Part shown: positions 25,190-33,283 of the stretch, in pieces
Numbering within the stretch: the stretch's first letter is position 1
How the letters are laid out: every line of letters starts with the position of its first letter
Assembly: GCF_051628905.1 (NCBI RefSeq)
Contig: NZ_CP157575.1
Coordinates: 1,364,001-1,428,000, forward strand
From: Asaia sp037151935
Lineage (GTDB): Bacteria > Pseudomonadota > Alphaproteobacteria > Acetobacterales > Acetobacteraceae
DNA: 64,000 bases
Direction of reading: 5' to 3'
The notes under the pieces: generated by a model
What the model was told of the DNA's origin: nothing
Database searches by the model: none
The model's input: only the letters and a program-made list of their open reading frames with translations
Made by a program: the position numbers and the translations under genes

Positions 25190-27619
25190 ATGATCAGATG
25201 CGCCCGCCCCACCCGGTTTGACCCACGATGTCGCGTTCAGCCCCTCTCTTTTCGCGCCTTCCTCTGCGCCTCGGCGCTTTTTGTCGTTCTTCCCCAATCC
25301 GGTCACGCTGCCACCAGAGCCGAAAGCCATCGCAAGCCGGGCGCCTCGCCTTCACGGACAGCGAACGCATCTGCACACACCACTCCCAAAAAACGGAGCT
25401 CGACACACGCGGCCCGTTCGGGTGGCAGCGAGAGCATGACAGTCAGTGCCAGTCGCGTGGCTTCACGCGGCGCTGACAATGTGATTTCAAAAGCCGTCAT
25501 GGCCCAGTTTACGCCGGGAACCAGTGTGCTCAAAGCGGTCGATCGCCTGCCGGGTGTGAGCTTCAGCTCTACCGATCCTCTCGGCATCGATACCTGGGGG
25601 TCGAGCATCTATGTGCGCGGCTTTTTCATGGACCAGCTGGGCGTCACGCTGGATGGCATTCCGCTGAACGATCAGACCTATGAAAGCAATAACGGCCTCA
25701 ACGTCATTCAAGCCTCCATCTCGGACGATATCGAACGCTCGGTTCTGTCCGAAGGCCCGGGCGGTGTGGGCGTGCCCTCTACCTCCACACTCGGCGGTAC
25801 GCTGGAATTCGAAACCAGCGACCCCAAGGACAAGATGGGGGGCAAGATCTCTCAGGGATTCGGCACTTACAGCTCCTATCGCACCTATCTGCGCGGCGAT
25901 TCAGGTATCCTGAACCCGAGCGGCACCAAGGCCTTTGTCGCCTATTCGCGCAGCGAAGAAGGCAAATGGATGGGCGGTGGTACCCAGTTCCAGCAGCAGG
26001 TCGATGCCAAGGTCGTGCAGCCCATCGGCCATGACAGCGTCATCAAAGCCTTCTTCAACTGGAGCGATCTGCAGGAATGGGGCTATCAGGACACATCCCT
26101 GGCCATGATCGACGCGCTTGGCTGGCGCGTGCCGCATCTCTATCCGAATTACGCACTCGCCACTGCCTATGCCTCGGGCGCCGTGTCGCTGCCGACCTCC
26201 GCCGCCATTCAGGCCAATGGCGATGAACCCTATCTCTATGATGGCGGTCAGGCAGAAGTCGATTACACCGGCGGCCTGAACATGGATCTGGCGTTGACGG
26301 ATCGCCTGCGCTGGAAATCGACCCTCTACGGCACCAGCCAGACCGGTTATTACACCTATGCCGATTACAGCACCCCTTCTGCCGTCACAGGAGCCCCGTT
26401 CTCCGAGGAGGTCTGGCAGACACGGCAGGAGCGTTACGGCTTCACCACGGCACTGGATTACCATATCGCGCATCACACGATCGATACGGGCGTCTGGTTC
26501 GAGAACAACAACCAGCAGGCCGATCTCTTCTGGTATAACGAGCCGCTTCTTGGCACCGGATCGCCGCTCAAGACGGTCGGTCCCTATGACACCTATGGCC
26601 CTGCCTTCCTTCAGGGTTACGGCTTTGTGTGGCACACAAACACCTTTACCTATCACCTGGAAGACAGCTGGCGCCCGCTGGATAATCTCCGCCTGACGGC
26701 AGGATTCAAATCCATGCTCTCGACCACCGCGGGTGGCGCGAATTACAACAATCCCGATTATACCGGCGCCGATGCCCTGCCCAATGGCAGCATGACTGCC
26801 TCATCGGCCTTCCTGCCGCATGTCGGTGGAAGCTGGCATTTCCTGCCTCATCATGAAGTCTATTTCGACCTCGCCGAGAACATGCGCAGCTATCAGGTGC
26901 TTCCGAACGGCGTGGGCAATGCGCTCTGGTCGGTTCAGGATCAGGCGACGTTCGACCAGCTACGCCGAACGGTCAAACCCGAGCGCGACTGGGTCTATGC
27001 TGTAGGTTATCGCTATACGGACAAGTATCTGCAGGCGAGCCTCGCCGGTTATCATGCCGACGCCAATCACAGATTGCAGGCCGCTACGGAAGGCACGATT
27101 ACCAACCCCGTTTCGAGCGTGGCGCAGACCAGCGTTCATACCAATGGCGTCGATGCGGCCCTGACGCTCACACCGATCAAGGGTCTCTCCCTGTATAACA
27201 GCGTGAGCTATAATCACTCGACCTATGGTGGCAACATCACGACGGCTGACGGCGTGTACTACACCAAGGGAAAGAAGGTCGTGAACTATCCGCAGTTCAT
27301 GTATAAAGCCAACCTATCCTATCGGTGGAAAGGTCTCGAAACGCATTTCGACGTCCATTACTATTCGAAACGCTATTTCAGCTATACCAACGACACCTCT
27401 GTCGGAGGTTACTGGCTGACCAGCGCGGGCGCACGCTATAATGTCGGTAATTATGGTTTTGCCAAAAATATTACCATCGACTTCAACGTCTATAATCTGC
27501 TCAATTCAAAATATATTTCGATGATGGGTGAAAACGGCAATCCGATATCGGGCGATTACCAGTCACTCGAACGCGGCTCTCCCAAACAGTTTTTCGGCAC
27601 GATCAGCACCGAATTCTGA
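25190..27619 (+). CDS. TonB-dependent outer-membrane receptor beside the amine dehydrogenase cluster
   Basis: About 809 residues: basic start, hydrophobic signal (FRAFLCASALFVVL, cleavage near HAA), then a Ser/Lys-rich linker. The plug follows (SRVASRGADNVISKAVMAQF, LPGVSFSSTDPLG, YVRGFFMDQLGVTLDGIPL, then VGVPSTSTLGGTLEF), then a 22-strand barrel ending in Phe (FFGTISTEF). Start 25190 is preferred, with GGAACGG just upstream; an in-frame ATG at 25139 is possible. Such receptors import siderophores, metals, cofactors or sugars with TonB energy. It is encoded just before the TTQ dehydrogenase genes on the same strand, so it may supply that system with a metal or substrate, but no ligand can be named. 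Confidence 0.9.
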   Translation: MIRCARPTRFDPRCRVQPLSFRAFLCASALFVVLPQSGHAATRAESHRKPGASPSRTANASAHTTPKKRSSTHAARSGGSESMTVSASRVASRGADNVISKAVMAQFTPGTSVLKAVDRLPGVSFSSTDPLGIDTWGSSIYVRGFFMDQLGVTLDGIPLNDQTYESNNGLNVIQASISDDIERSVLSEGPGGVGVPSTSTLGGTLEFETSDPKDKMGGKISQGFGTYSSYRTYLRGDSGILNPSGTKAFVAYSRSEEGKWMGGGTQFQQQVDAKVVQPIGHDSVIKAFFNWSDLQEWGYQDTSLAMIDALGWRVPHLYPNYALATAYASGAVSLPTSAAIQANGDEPYLYDGGQAEVDYTGGLNMDLALTDRLRWKSTLYGTSQTGYYTYADYSTPSAVTGAPFSEEVWQTRQERYGFTTALDYHIAHHTIDTGVWFENNNQQADLFWYNEPLLGTGSPLKTVGPYDTYGPAFLQGYGFVWHTNTFTYHLEDSWRPLDNLRLTAGFKSMLSTTAGGANYNNPDYTGADALPNGSMTASSAFLPHVGGSWHFLPHHEVYFDLAENMRSYQVLPNGVGNALWSVQDQATFDQLRRTVKPERDWVYAVGYRYTDKYLQASLAGYHADANHRLQAATEGTITNPVSSVAQTSVHTNGVDAALTLTPIKGLSLYNSVSYNHSTYGGNITTADGVYYTKGKKVVNYPQFMYKANLSYRWKGLETHFDVHYYSKRYFSYTNDTSVGGYWLTSAGARYNVGNYGFAKNITIDFNVYNLLNSKYISMMGENGNPISGDYQSLERGSPKQFFGTISTEF

Positions 27620-27639
27620 CCCCGTCCCTCAACGAAAAC

Positions 27640-27663
27640 GGGGGCGTTCACGAGACGCTCCCC
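27640..27663 (+). terminator. Hairpin between the TonB receptor and the amine dehydrogenase genes
   Basis: GGGGGCGT and ACGCTCCCC form an eight-pair stem with one G-U pair and a short loop, 21 bp after the receptor stop. No strong T-run follows, so it may be a weak terminator or an RNA-processing site that lowers readthrough into the dehydrogenase genes. Confidence 0.45.
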
Positions 27664-27740
27664 CATCCACCAGTTTTCACGACCTTTCCACCCAACCCGT
27701 GCCCTCCTGCTTTCCGCCCCTCCGCAAGGACCTGACCCCA

Positions 27741-28934
27741 ATGCGTTTCCTCCCCCGAAAACTGGCTCGCATGACAGCGCTTCTGCTCGCTGGCGCGGCC
27801 CTGACACCCTGCGGCATGGCCCTTGCGGATGAACCCGTGCTGCAGACGGAAGAAAGCGATATCATCAAGCTGACGCCAGTCACGCCGCATCGCATTCTCG
27901 TTCAGGATCCGGTGGGGCATCACGCCAAAGACGGGCGGGTGTATGTGGTCGATGCCGATCAGGGCAAACTGCTCGGGATGGTGCAAGCCGCCTATAACGG
28001 CAATGTCGTGCAAGACCCGAAAGGGCGCGCCTTTTATGTGGGCGAGACAGTCTGGTCACGCGGCAATCGTGGCGACCGCGCCGATCTGCTCGCCACCTAT
28101 GACCCGCAGACCCTCGACATCACCAATGACGAGGTTCTGCCCGGCCGTGCGCTGGTCACTCCCAAGAAAAACGACCTGACCATCAGCAGCGATGGCAGCC
28201 GCGTCTATGTCTATGACATGGTGCCCACAAACGCGGTGCATGTGATCGATACGGCGACTCATAAGGTGGCCATGAACGTGGGCCTGCCTGGCTGCGCCCT
28301 GACCTATCCCTGGGGTAATGCCGGCTTCACCTCGATCTGCGCCGATGGCAGTCTCGCGAATGTCAGCATCGGCGCCGAGAAAGCCGAAATCACGCATACC
28401 AAACCGTTCTTCGACCCGGAAAAAGACGCGGTTTTCGAGCACAGCCCGTCGCATAGTGCCGATGGCAAGACCTTTTTCATCTCCTATAGCGGTCTGGTCT
28501 ATCCGGCGACGCTCTCGGCCAACACCACCATCGGCAAGCCCTGGTCGATTCAGGAAGCTGCAGGCATGAAGGCCGCGACCAATGCCGACAGCCCCTTCAC
28601 GGTCTCCTGGCGCCCCGGAGGCTGGCAGCTCGCTGCACTGCATAACGCCACCGGCCATCTTTATGTCGCCATGCATCAGGGCACGTTCTGGACGCATAAA
28701 GTGGCAGGCACGGAAATCTGGGAGCTGGATGTCGCTACACACAAGCTGTTGCGCCGCATCAAGCTGCCGAAGCCTAGCTCGATGGTCGGCGTCACACAGG
28801 ATGCCAATCCGCTGCTCTTCACGGATGACGAGGCCGGTGACTTCTTCATCTGGGATCTGAAAACGGGCAAGGTCGTCCATACCATGAAGCACCTGGGCGA
28901 TGATCTCTATTTCACGGTTGCTCTGGGGGAATGA
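27741..28934 (+). CDS. aauB: TTQ amine dehydrogenase large subunit
   Basis: 397 residues with a cleavable signal (MTALLLAGAALTPCGMALA) and a seven-bladed propeller typical of the heavy chain of methylamine/aromatic amine dehydrogenase: HRILVQDPVGHHAKDGRVYVVDADQ, YVGETVWSRGNRGDRADLL, FFDPEKDAVFEHS, YVAMHQGTFWTHKVAGTEIWELD. In the periplasm it pairs with the small TTQ subunit (30035-30640), which oxidises a primary amine to an aldehyde and ammonia. Start 27741 gives a proper signal peptide; a longer frame to 27528 overlaps the receptor and is rejected. The B-E-D-A order matches the aau cluster described in Alcaligenes faecalis. The exact amine (aromatic or aliphatic) cannot be told from this chain alone. 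Confidence 0.9.
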   Translation: MRFLPRKLARMTALLLAGAALTPCGMALADEPVLQTEESDIIKLTPVTPHRILVQDPVGHHAKDGRVYVVDADQGKLLGMVQAAYNGNVVQDPKGRAFYVGETVWSRGNRGDRADLLATYDPQTLDITNDEVLPGRALVTPKKNDLTISSDGSRVYVYDMVPTNAVHVIDTATHKVAMNVGLPGCALTYPWGNAGFTSICADGSLANVSIGAEKAEITHTKPFFDPEKDAVFEHSPSHSADGKTFFISYSGLVYPATLSANTTIGKPWSIQEAAGMKAATNADSPFTVSWRPGGWQLAALHNATGHLYVAMHQGTFWTHKVAGTEIWELDVATHKLLRRIKLPKPSSMVGVTQDANPLLFTDDEAGDFFIWDLKTGKVVHTMKHLGDDLYFTVALGE

Positions 28935-29452
28935 TGAGCGCTCTCGCTCTGCAAATGGCCAGCGCGGTCGGCGCCGATGCGATCGGGGCCCTGCTCCTCG
29001 GCACCGGTGTTGCTAAAATGCTCGATCAGCCCGGTTTTGCCTCGGTCATCGCCTCCTATCGTCTTCTGCCTCTCGATGCTGCTTTTCCGGCTGCGCGTCT
29101 GATCGCCAGCGTACAGATGGGCCTCGGGGTCTGGCTGTGCTCCGGCATCTACTCCCGCGTGGCCTGTCTTTGCGCCGTGCTGCTGCTCGCCCTTTTCGCT
29201 CTGGCCATGGGCATCAATGTCGCGCGCGGTCGGACGGGCCTCTCCTGTGGCTGCCTGCCCGGCCATGACACCAGATTGACGGGTGGATCGGTGCTGCGCA
29301 CGCTTCTTCTGGCTGCTGCGATGCTCGGTGCCGCCGCAACCGGGCGCCCCTCAGGCGCCGTGCTTGCCGCTGTAGCGCTTATGGGCGGGATCTCGCTCGT
29401 GATGCTGGCCCTCGCCTCTCTTCAGCTCCGTCCTGTCGGAGACGCCGCATGA
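28931..29452 (+). CDS. aauE: MauE-like membrane protein for amine dehydrogenase assembly
   Basis: 173 residues with four to five hydrophobic helices and a mid-protein RGRTGLSCGCLPGHD loop, the conserved Cys-x-Cys of MauE/DoxX-like proteins. It overlaps the large-subunit stop by four bases (ATGA). In the mau system MauE and MauD are both needed for stable, disulfide-rich small subunit. MauE is thought to pass reducing or oxidising equivalents across the membrane to MauD. Its position between large subunit and MauD homologue is exactly that of known clusters. Confidence 0.88.
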   Translation: MMSALALQMASAVGADAIGALLLGTGVAKMLDQPGFASVIASYRLLPLDAAFPAARLIASVQMGLGVWLCSGIYSRVACLCAVLLLALFALAMGINVARGRTGLSCGCLPGHDTRLTGGSVLRTLLLAAAMLGAAATGRPSGAVLAAVALMGGISLVMLALASLQLRPVGDAA

Positions 29453-30048
29453 TCATCGTACTGCTCGCCTCCACCCTGCTGCTGGCCGCGCTATGCTGCT
29501 TTCTCACCCTTGCCGTGCTGGTGCTGGCCAGACAGATCGGGGTGCTGCATGAGCGTATCGCCCCTATCGGCCAACAACCAGTCCTCTCGGGGCTGCAAGC
29601 CGGACAGGCTCTGCCACGCCTGACCGCAAAGCGGCTTGATGACTCGCTCCTGATCATGGGCGGTCAACATGACGCCGGACGTTCGAGCCTGATCCTGTTC
29701 GTCTCGCCCGATTGCCCGGTCTGCAAACGCGTTCTGCCGATCGTGCAGGCCCAGGCGAGCATTCACGATCTGGATCTCGTACTCGCAGGCGAAGGCGATG
29801 TCGCGGCGCTGCGTGTCATGGCGTCGGGTATTCGCCTCGGCGCGACCCCCTTCGTGACAAGTCAGGAACTGCTTCTGCTGCTTCAGATCGGCAGACTGCC
29901 TACCCTAGTCACACTCGACCCGCGCGGCGTGATCACGGCGCGCGACGTCGCCAATACCAGACAACAGGTCGAGGCGCTGATTGCGACCCTGCCTGCTTCC
30001 TCTTCCCCCTCGCTTGACACCAAGGAGTTCCTCCATGACGCAGTCTGA
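29449..30048 (+). CDS. aauD: MauD-like thioredoxin-fold disulfide protein
   Basis: 199 residues. One N-terminal transmembrane anchor (about 2-27), then a periplasmic thioredoxin-like domain with SPDCPVCKRVLP, a complete CxxC active site, and the cis-Pro region GRLPTLVTLD. MauD is required to form the six disulfides of the TTQ small subunit, which is encoded immediately downstream and overlaps this gene by 14 bp. Compare the second MauD-like gene at 31986-32591, whose motif is CPVS. Confidence 0.9.
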   Translation: MIIVLLASTLLLAALCCFLTLAVLVLARQIGVLHERIAPIGQQPVLSGLQAGQALPRLTAKRLDDSLLIMGGQHDAGRSSLILFVSPDCPVCKRVLPIVQAQASIHDLDLVLAGEGDVAALRVMASGIRLGATPFVTSQELLLLLQIGRLPTLVTLDPRGVITARDVANTRQQVEALIATLPASSSPSLDTKEFLHDAV

Positions 30049-30640
30049 ACTGATTTCGGGCCGCGCGATCCAGGACGGTGCCTCGTCCAGCCCGCTCGAC
30101 CGGATAACGGAACGCCTGACCCGGCGCGTTGCCGGCCATAGCTCGCGACGCAGTGTGCTCGGGCGCCTTGGCGCCTGGGCCACATTCGGCGCCATCGTGC
30201 CGCTTCTGCCTGTCGAGCGCGCCTCTGCCGCCACCCCGGCAAAGAAAGACGATAAGCCGGCCTTCAAAGCCCCCTCTCCTTTTGCAGCCAAGGCACAGAC
30301 CACCGATCCGACCGCCTGCGACTACTGGCGCTACTGCGCGATCGACGGATTTCTCTGCGCGTCATGCGGTGGCGGCGTGCATAGCTGCCCGCCCGGCACG
30401 CGTCCTTCACCTACCTCATGGATCGGCACCTGCTTCAATCCGCGCGACGGCCAGTCCTATCTCGTGGCCTATCGCGATTGCTGCGGGCAGGACGCATGCA
30501 GTCAACTACCCTGCCTCGGCACGGATGGCGACCAGCCCAGCTATCGCCCCCAGGCCAATAACGACATCATCTGGTGCTTCGGAACGGGTGCGCTCGTTTA
30601 TAACTGCTCCACTTCCGTCATCGTCGGAAACGCTTCATGA
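30035..30640 (+). CDS. aauA: TTQ amine dehydrogenase small (catalytic) subunit
   Basis: 201 residues. A twin-arginine signal (SRRSVLGRLGAWATFGA, then HVP-free hydrophobic stretch to about 65) precedes the cysteine-rich mature chain, as in MauA, which is exported folded. CDYWRYCAIDG, CASCGGGVHSCPPGT, the first TTQ tryptophan in TSWIGTCFNP, the aspartate in YRDCCG and the second tryptophan in NDIIWCFG all align with MADH Trp57, Asp76 and Trp108. The C-terminal STSVIVGNAS is also conserved. AAGGAG lies eight bases before the start. TTQ formation in methylotrophs needs MauG; no MauG-type di-haem gene is in this window. Confidence 0.93.
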   Translation: MTQSELISGRAIQDGASSSPLDRITERLTRRVAGHSSRRSVLGRLGAWATFGAIVPLLPVERASAATPAKKDDKPAFKAPSPFAAKAQTTDPTACDYWRYCAIDGFLCASCGGGVHSCPPGTRPSPTSWIGTCFNPRDGQSYLVAYRDCCGQDACSQLPCLGTDGDQPSYRPQANNDIIWCFGTGALVYNCSTSVIVGNAS

Positions 30641-31101
30641 TCAGACGTCTTCTTTCATCCGCGAGCCTGCTTGCCCTGCCGCTTCTGGCGGCTGGCATCG
30701 CCCATGCCGAGGACGGCCAGGCCGTCTACAACACCAATTGCAGCGTCTGCCATCAGGCAGGCGGTGCGGGATCACCCGGTCAGTTCCCCCCGCTCGCCGG
30801 GCGTATCGGCAAGATTGCTGCGACCGCCGAGGGCAAGACCTATATCGCTGACGTGCTGCTCAACGGTGTTCACGGTACGATCGAGGCGGATGGGGCCAGC
30901 TATATGGGCTTCATGCCCTCTTTCAAGGCACTGACCGACGACCAGCTGGCTGTGGTGCTGACCTATATCAGCGCCCTCAATACACCGGGCGCTCCGGCTT
31001 TTACCGCCGATGAAATAAAAGCCGCGCGCGCCGCTCCGAAAAAGGCCAAGGAAATTCTCGCCGAAAGAAAGGCCCTGAATGACGCGCATCCGCTTCCCTG
31101 A
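30637..31101 (+). CDS. Periplasmic mono-haem cytochrome c
   Basis: 154 residues with a signal peptide (LLALPLLAAGIAHA) and one haem site, NCSVCHQAGG, at about residue 35; methionine ligand candidates lie in YMGFMPSF. It overlaps the small-subunit stop (ATGA). With no amicyanin or azurin gene nearby, this class I cytochrome is the obvious first electron acceptor for the TTQ enzyme, passing electrons toward an oxidase or the bc1 complex encoded 1.5 kb away. The C-terminal 45 residues are charged and lysine-rich, which may favour docking. Confidence 0.9.
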   Translation: MIRRLLSSASLLALPLLAAGIAHAEDGQAVYNTNCSVCHQAGGAGSPGQFPPLAGRIGKIAATAEGKTYIADVLLNGVHGTIEADGASYMGFMPSFKALTDDQLAVVLTYISALNTPGAPAFTADEIKAARAAPKKAKEILAERKALNDAHPLP

Positions 31102-31537
31102 TTTTCTGCTCGTCTGCAGCCTCGTCCTGCTCGGCCTCGCAGGCATGAGCGGAGCGAAAGCCGCGATCCAGACCCATACGGTGACGAATTATCTGACCCA
31201 TTGCGGCGGATGCCACGGCATTGAGGGAATTTCAGGCAAGACCTTTGTGCCCACCCTGCGCGATCAGGTCGGGTGGTTTGCCTGCTCACCTGAAGGCAGG
31301 GACTATCTGGTGCGCGTTCCGGGCATCTCGATGTCGCTGATACGCGACGACGGGGAGCTGGCCGATGTGCTGAATTTCGTGCTCTTCCGTCTCGGCGGTG
31401 CCAGCACCCCGCCTGGCACCCGGCCCTTTACCGCTGCGGAAGTGCACAAGCTGCGCGCTCAGCCTTTGCAGACAGACGATCTCATGGCCCTGCGCGCGGA
31501 AGTGCTCAGCCGCGCACGCGCCGCCTGCCCGCATTAG
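31079..31537 (+). CDS. Small c-type cytochrome of the amine dehydrogenase operon
   Basis: 152 residues; one hydrophobic signal or anchor (FLLVCSLVLLGLAGM), then a haem motif HCGGCHGIEG at about residue 42. The pair VGWFACSPEGRDYLVRVPGISMSLI suggests a methionine ligand at the SMSL segment. It starts inside the previous cytochrome gene (23-bp overlap), so the two are translationally linked. It probably acts as a second carrier or a partner of the neighbouring cytochrome. I do not recognise a named family beyond cytochrome c. Confidence 0.82.
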   Translation: MTRIRFPDFLLVCSLVLLGLAGMSGAKAAIQTHTVTNYLTHCGGCHGIEGISGKTFVPTLRDQVGWFACSPEGRDYLVRVPGISMSLIRDDGELADVLNFVLFRLGGASTPPGTRPFTAAEVHKLRAQPLQTDDLMALRAEVLSRARAACPH

Positions 31538-31985
31538 CATCGCTATTCCGCGGAAAGCACTTCAGTCCTTCGGGCCATGCCCTGGAGCTGAAACGTACAA
31601 CGGTCGAGGCTAAAGCGTCGGTTCGGTAGAGATCGACAGCACCGTGAGATCAGATCGGGACAGACCGGGACCGTCATGGCCTGCTTCGTGCCCCGTTGAA
31701 ATCAACGCTTCACTGACAAAAAGAGCGAGGGGACGCCGCTACGTCAGTGTGTCTCGGCAAGGCCCGAGACAAATGGGGCGTTTAAACGAGTCCTTCCCGA
31801 AATCGTTTATGAAACAAGGCGTTGGGATAGCCCACCGCCCGTTTTCACACATCATGCATTCACCTTTATCGGCGCTGCATCGCTTGCGAAGGGCTCGGAA
31901 AATACGCCCCACGCTCTCACTCGGCTGACAGACCGACCGCAGCGTCAGACGGGCAGCGCAGATCCGCAGTAGAAAGATCGCTTGT
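31538..31985. other. Intergenic region between convergent operons
   Basis: About 450 bp between the end of the amine dehydrogenase operon and the end of the bc1 operon. No ORF with family features and no strong hairpin-plus-T-run terminator was seen. Confidence 0.6.
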
Positions 31986-32591
31986 TCAGCCGGTCAGGGC
32001 ACGCGGGTTAGCTGTCATGAACCCCTGCAATGACCGATACCCTGTTTCCTGCACGCCGAGCAGGCTTTCCAGATGTTCCAGATTATTCACCAGACCGCGT
32101 GCCTGAACCGTGCCCGTGGGGTCGAGCAGCACGGCGAAAGGCACGCGGTCTACACCAAGCAGGCGGCCGATCGCCGCATCATTGACGAAGCCGCTTTCAG
32201 ACAGACCCAGCGTGGCAATCGTGCGTTTCTGAGCCTCGTCACTTTCATCACCGCAATAGAGCAGCGACAGGCGCTCACGCCGGGCGAAATCATCGACGAT
32301 CGGCACCATTTTGCGCGATACGGGGCAGGAGCCGGAAACGAAAACCAGAAGCTGCGGCCGCCCGTCTTCACGGCTCCCCCCTGCCGTCACTTCACTGCCC
32401 GAAAAACTGCGCAAAAATGTCGTCGGCAAATGCGCGATGGTGGCAGCCGTGGGGGCCAGCGCGCCGAGAGGCGCAATGCGGCGATAAAAGGCCCTTACGC
32501 GCCGGAACATCAGCGCAATCACCGCGCAGAGGCCGAAAACAACCAGCCAGATGACGGATTGCGCATAAAGCAGCGTTATCGTGTCGCTCAT
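31986..32591 (-). CDS. Second MauD-like protein, CPVS active site, in the bc1 operon
   Basis: 201 residues: an N-terminal membrane helix (about 8-28), the MauD-type juxtamembrane FYRRIAPLGALAPT and a thioredoxin-like domain with VSGSCPVSRKMVPIVDDFAR, then DRVPFAVLLDPTGTVQARG. The second cysteine of CxxC is serine, so a normal disulfide exchange is not possible; it could act by a monothiol route or as a holding protein. Its ATG overlaps the cytochrome c1 stop, fixing it in the petABC operon. Its 30% or so resemblance by eye to the MauD homologue at 29449-30048 suggests an old duplication within this island. Confidence 0.82.
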   Translation of the reverse strand: MSDTITLLYAQSVIWLVVFGLCAVIALMFRRVRAFYRRIAPLGALAPTAATIAHLPTTFLRSFSGSEVTAGGSREDGRPQLLVFVSGSCPVSRKMVPIVDDFARRERLSLLYCGDESDEAQKRTIATLGLSESGFVNDAAIGRLLGVDRVPFAVLLDPTGTVQARGLVNNLEHLESLLGVQETGYRSLQGFMTANPRALTG

Positions 32592-33283
32592 TGACGGGTC
32601 TCCTTCACGCGCTTCCAGACGCGACGCTTGAGCAGGGCAAGCAGGACGGTCATCCCTGCAAGATAAGCCAGAACGACCAGCCCGGTATGCGCGCGCGCTA
32701 CGCGATGCGGATGCGCCACCCAATCGAGAAACGCCCCTACATCCTGCGCCATCTGGGGGATCGTGGCTTTCGTTCCATCGGCATAGGCCAGCTGACCGTC
32801 GTGAAGCGGCGGCGGCATGCCGATATGGTTCTGGGCGAAAGCGGTATTATAATAGGAGCCCGGCCCGAGAACGACGTCGGCAGGCTTGGGCGCGTAGGAG
32901 CGCAGGATCGTCTCGATCCGTTTGGCGCCCCCTTCTTCGATCATGGCCAGACGCGAGAAATCGGGCGGCACGTCGCCATGATTGGCCAGACGCGCCATGG
33001 CCTCGTTCGGATAGGGTGAGCCGATGGGGTCTGAAAGATGCGCCGCGCTCGTCTTGGGGTCGCCATCGTCATCCAGACCATCGGGCACCTGACGAGACGC
33101 CGCATAGGCCTTGATATCGGGAACGGCGAGGCCGATGCCGGAAAGATCGGCAAAACGCACCTGGTTGAGGCTGTGGCAGGTGGCACAGACCTGACGATAG
33201 ACCTGAAAGCCACGTTGCTCGGGCGTTGACGCCTGCGCCGTCAAAGGCAGCACCATGAGCGCGACAAGAAGATACCGCTTCAT
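32588..33283 (-). CDS. petC: Cytochrome c1 of the bc1 complex
   Basis: 231 residues with a signal peptide (LLVALMVLPLTAQA), the haem site RQVCATCHSLNQVRF at about residue 33, DPIGSPYPNEAMARLANHGDVPPDFS, IGMPPPL with the methionine ligand, and a C-terminal membrane anchor (GLVVLAYLAGMTVLLALL). All are typical for cytochrome c1. It takes electrons from the Rieske protein and passes them to soluble cytochrome c. Its ATG overlaps the cytochrome b stop; the longer frame to 33631 lies inside cytochrome b and is rejected. Confidence 0.94.
   Translation of the reverse strand: MKRYLLVALMVLPLTAQASTPEQRGFQVYRQVCATCHSLNQVRFADLSGIGLAVPDIKAYAASRQVPDGLDDDGDPKTSAAHLSDPIGSPYPNEAMARLANHGDVPPDFSRLAMIEEGGAKRIETILRSYAPKPADVVLGPGSYYNTAFAQNHIGMPPPLHDGQLAYADGTKATIPQMAQDVGAFLDWVAHPHRVARAHTGLVVLAYLAGMTVLLALLKRRVWKRVKETRQ

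Noticed and set aside
27528..27740. Upstream extension of the amine dehydrogenase large subunit
   Set aside because: It overlaps the receptor gene and would bury the signal peptide; the ATG at 27741 fits the family.
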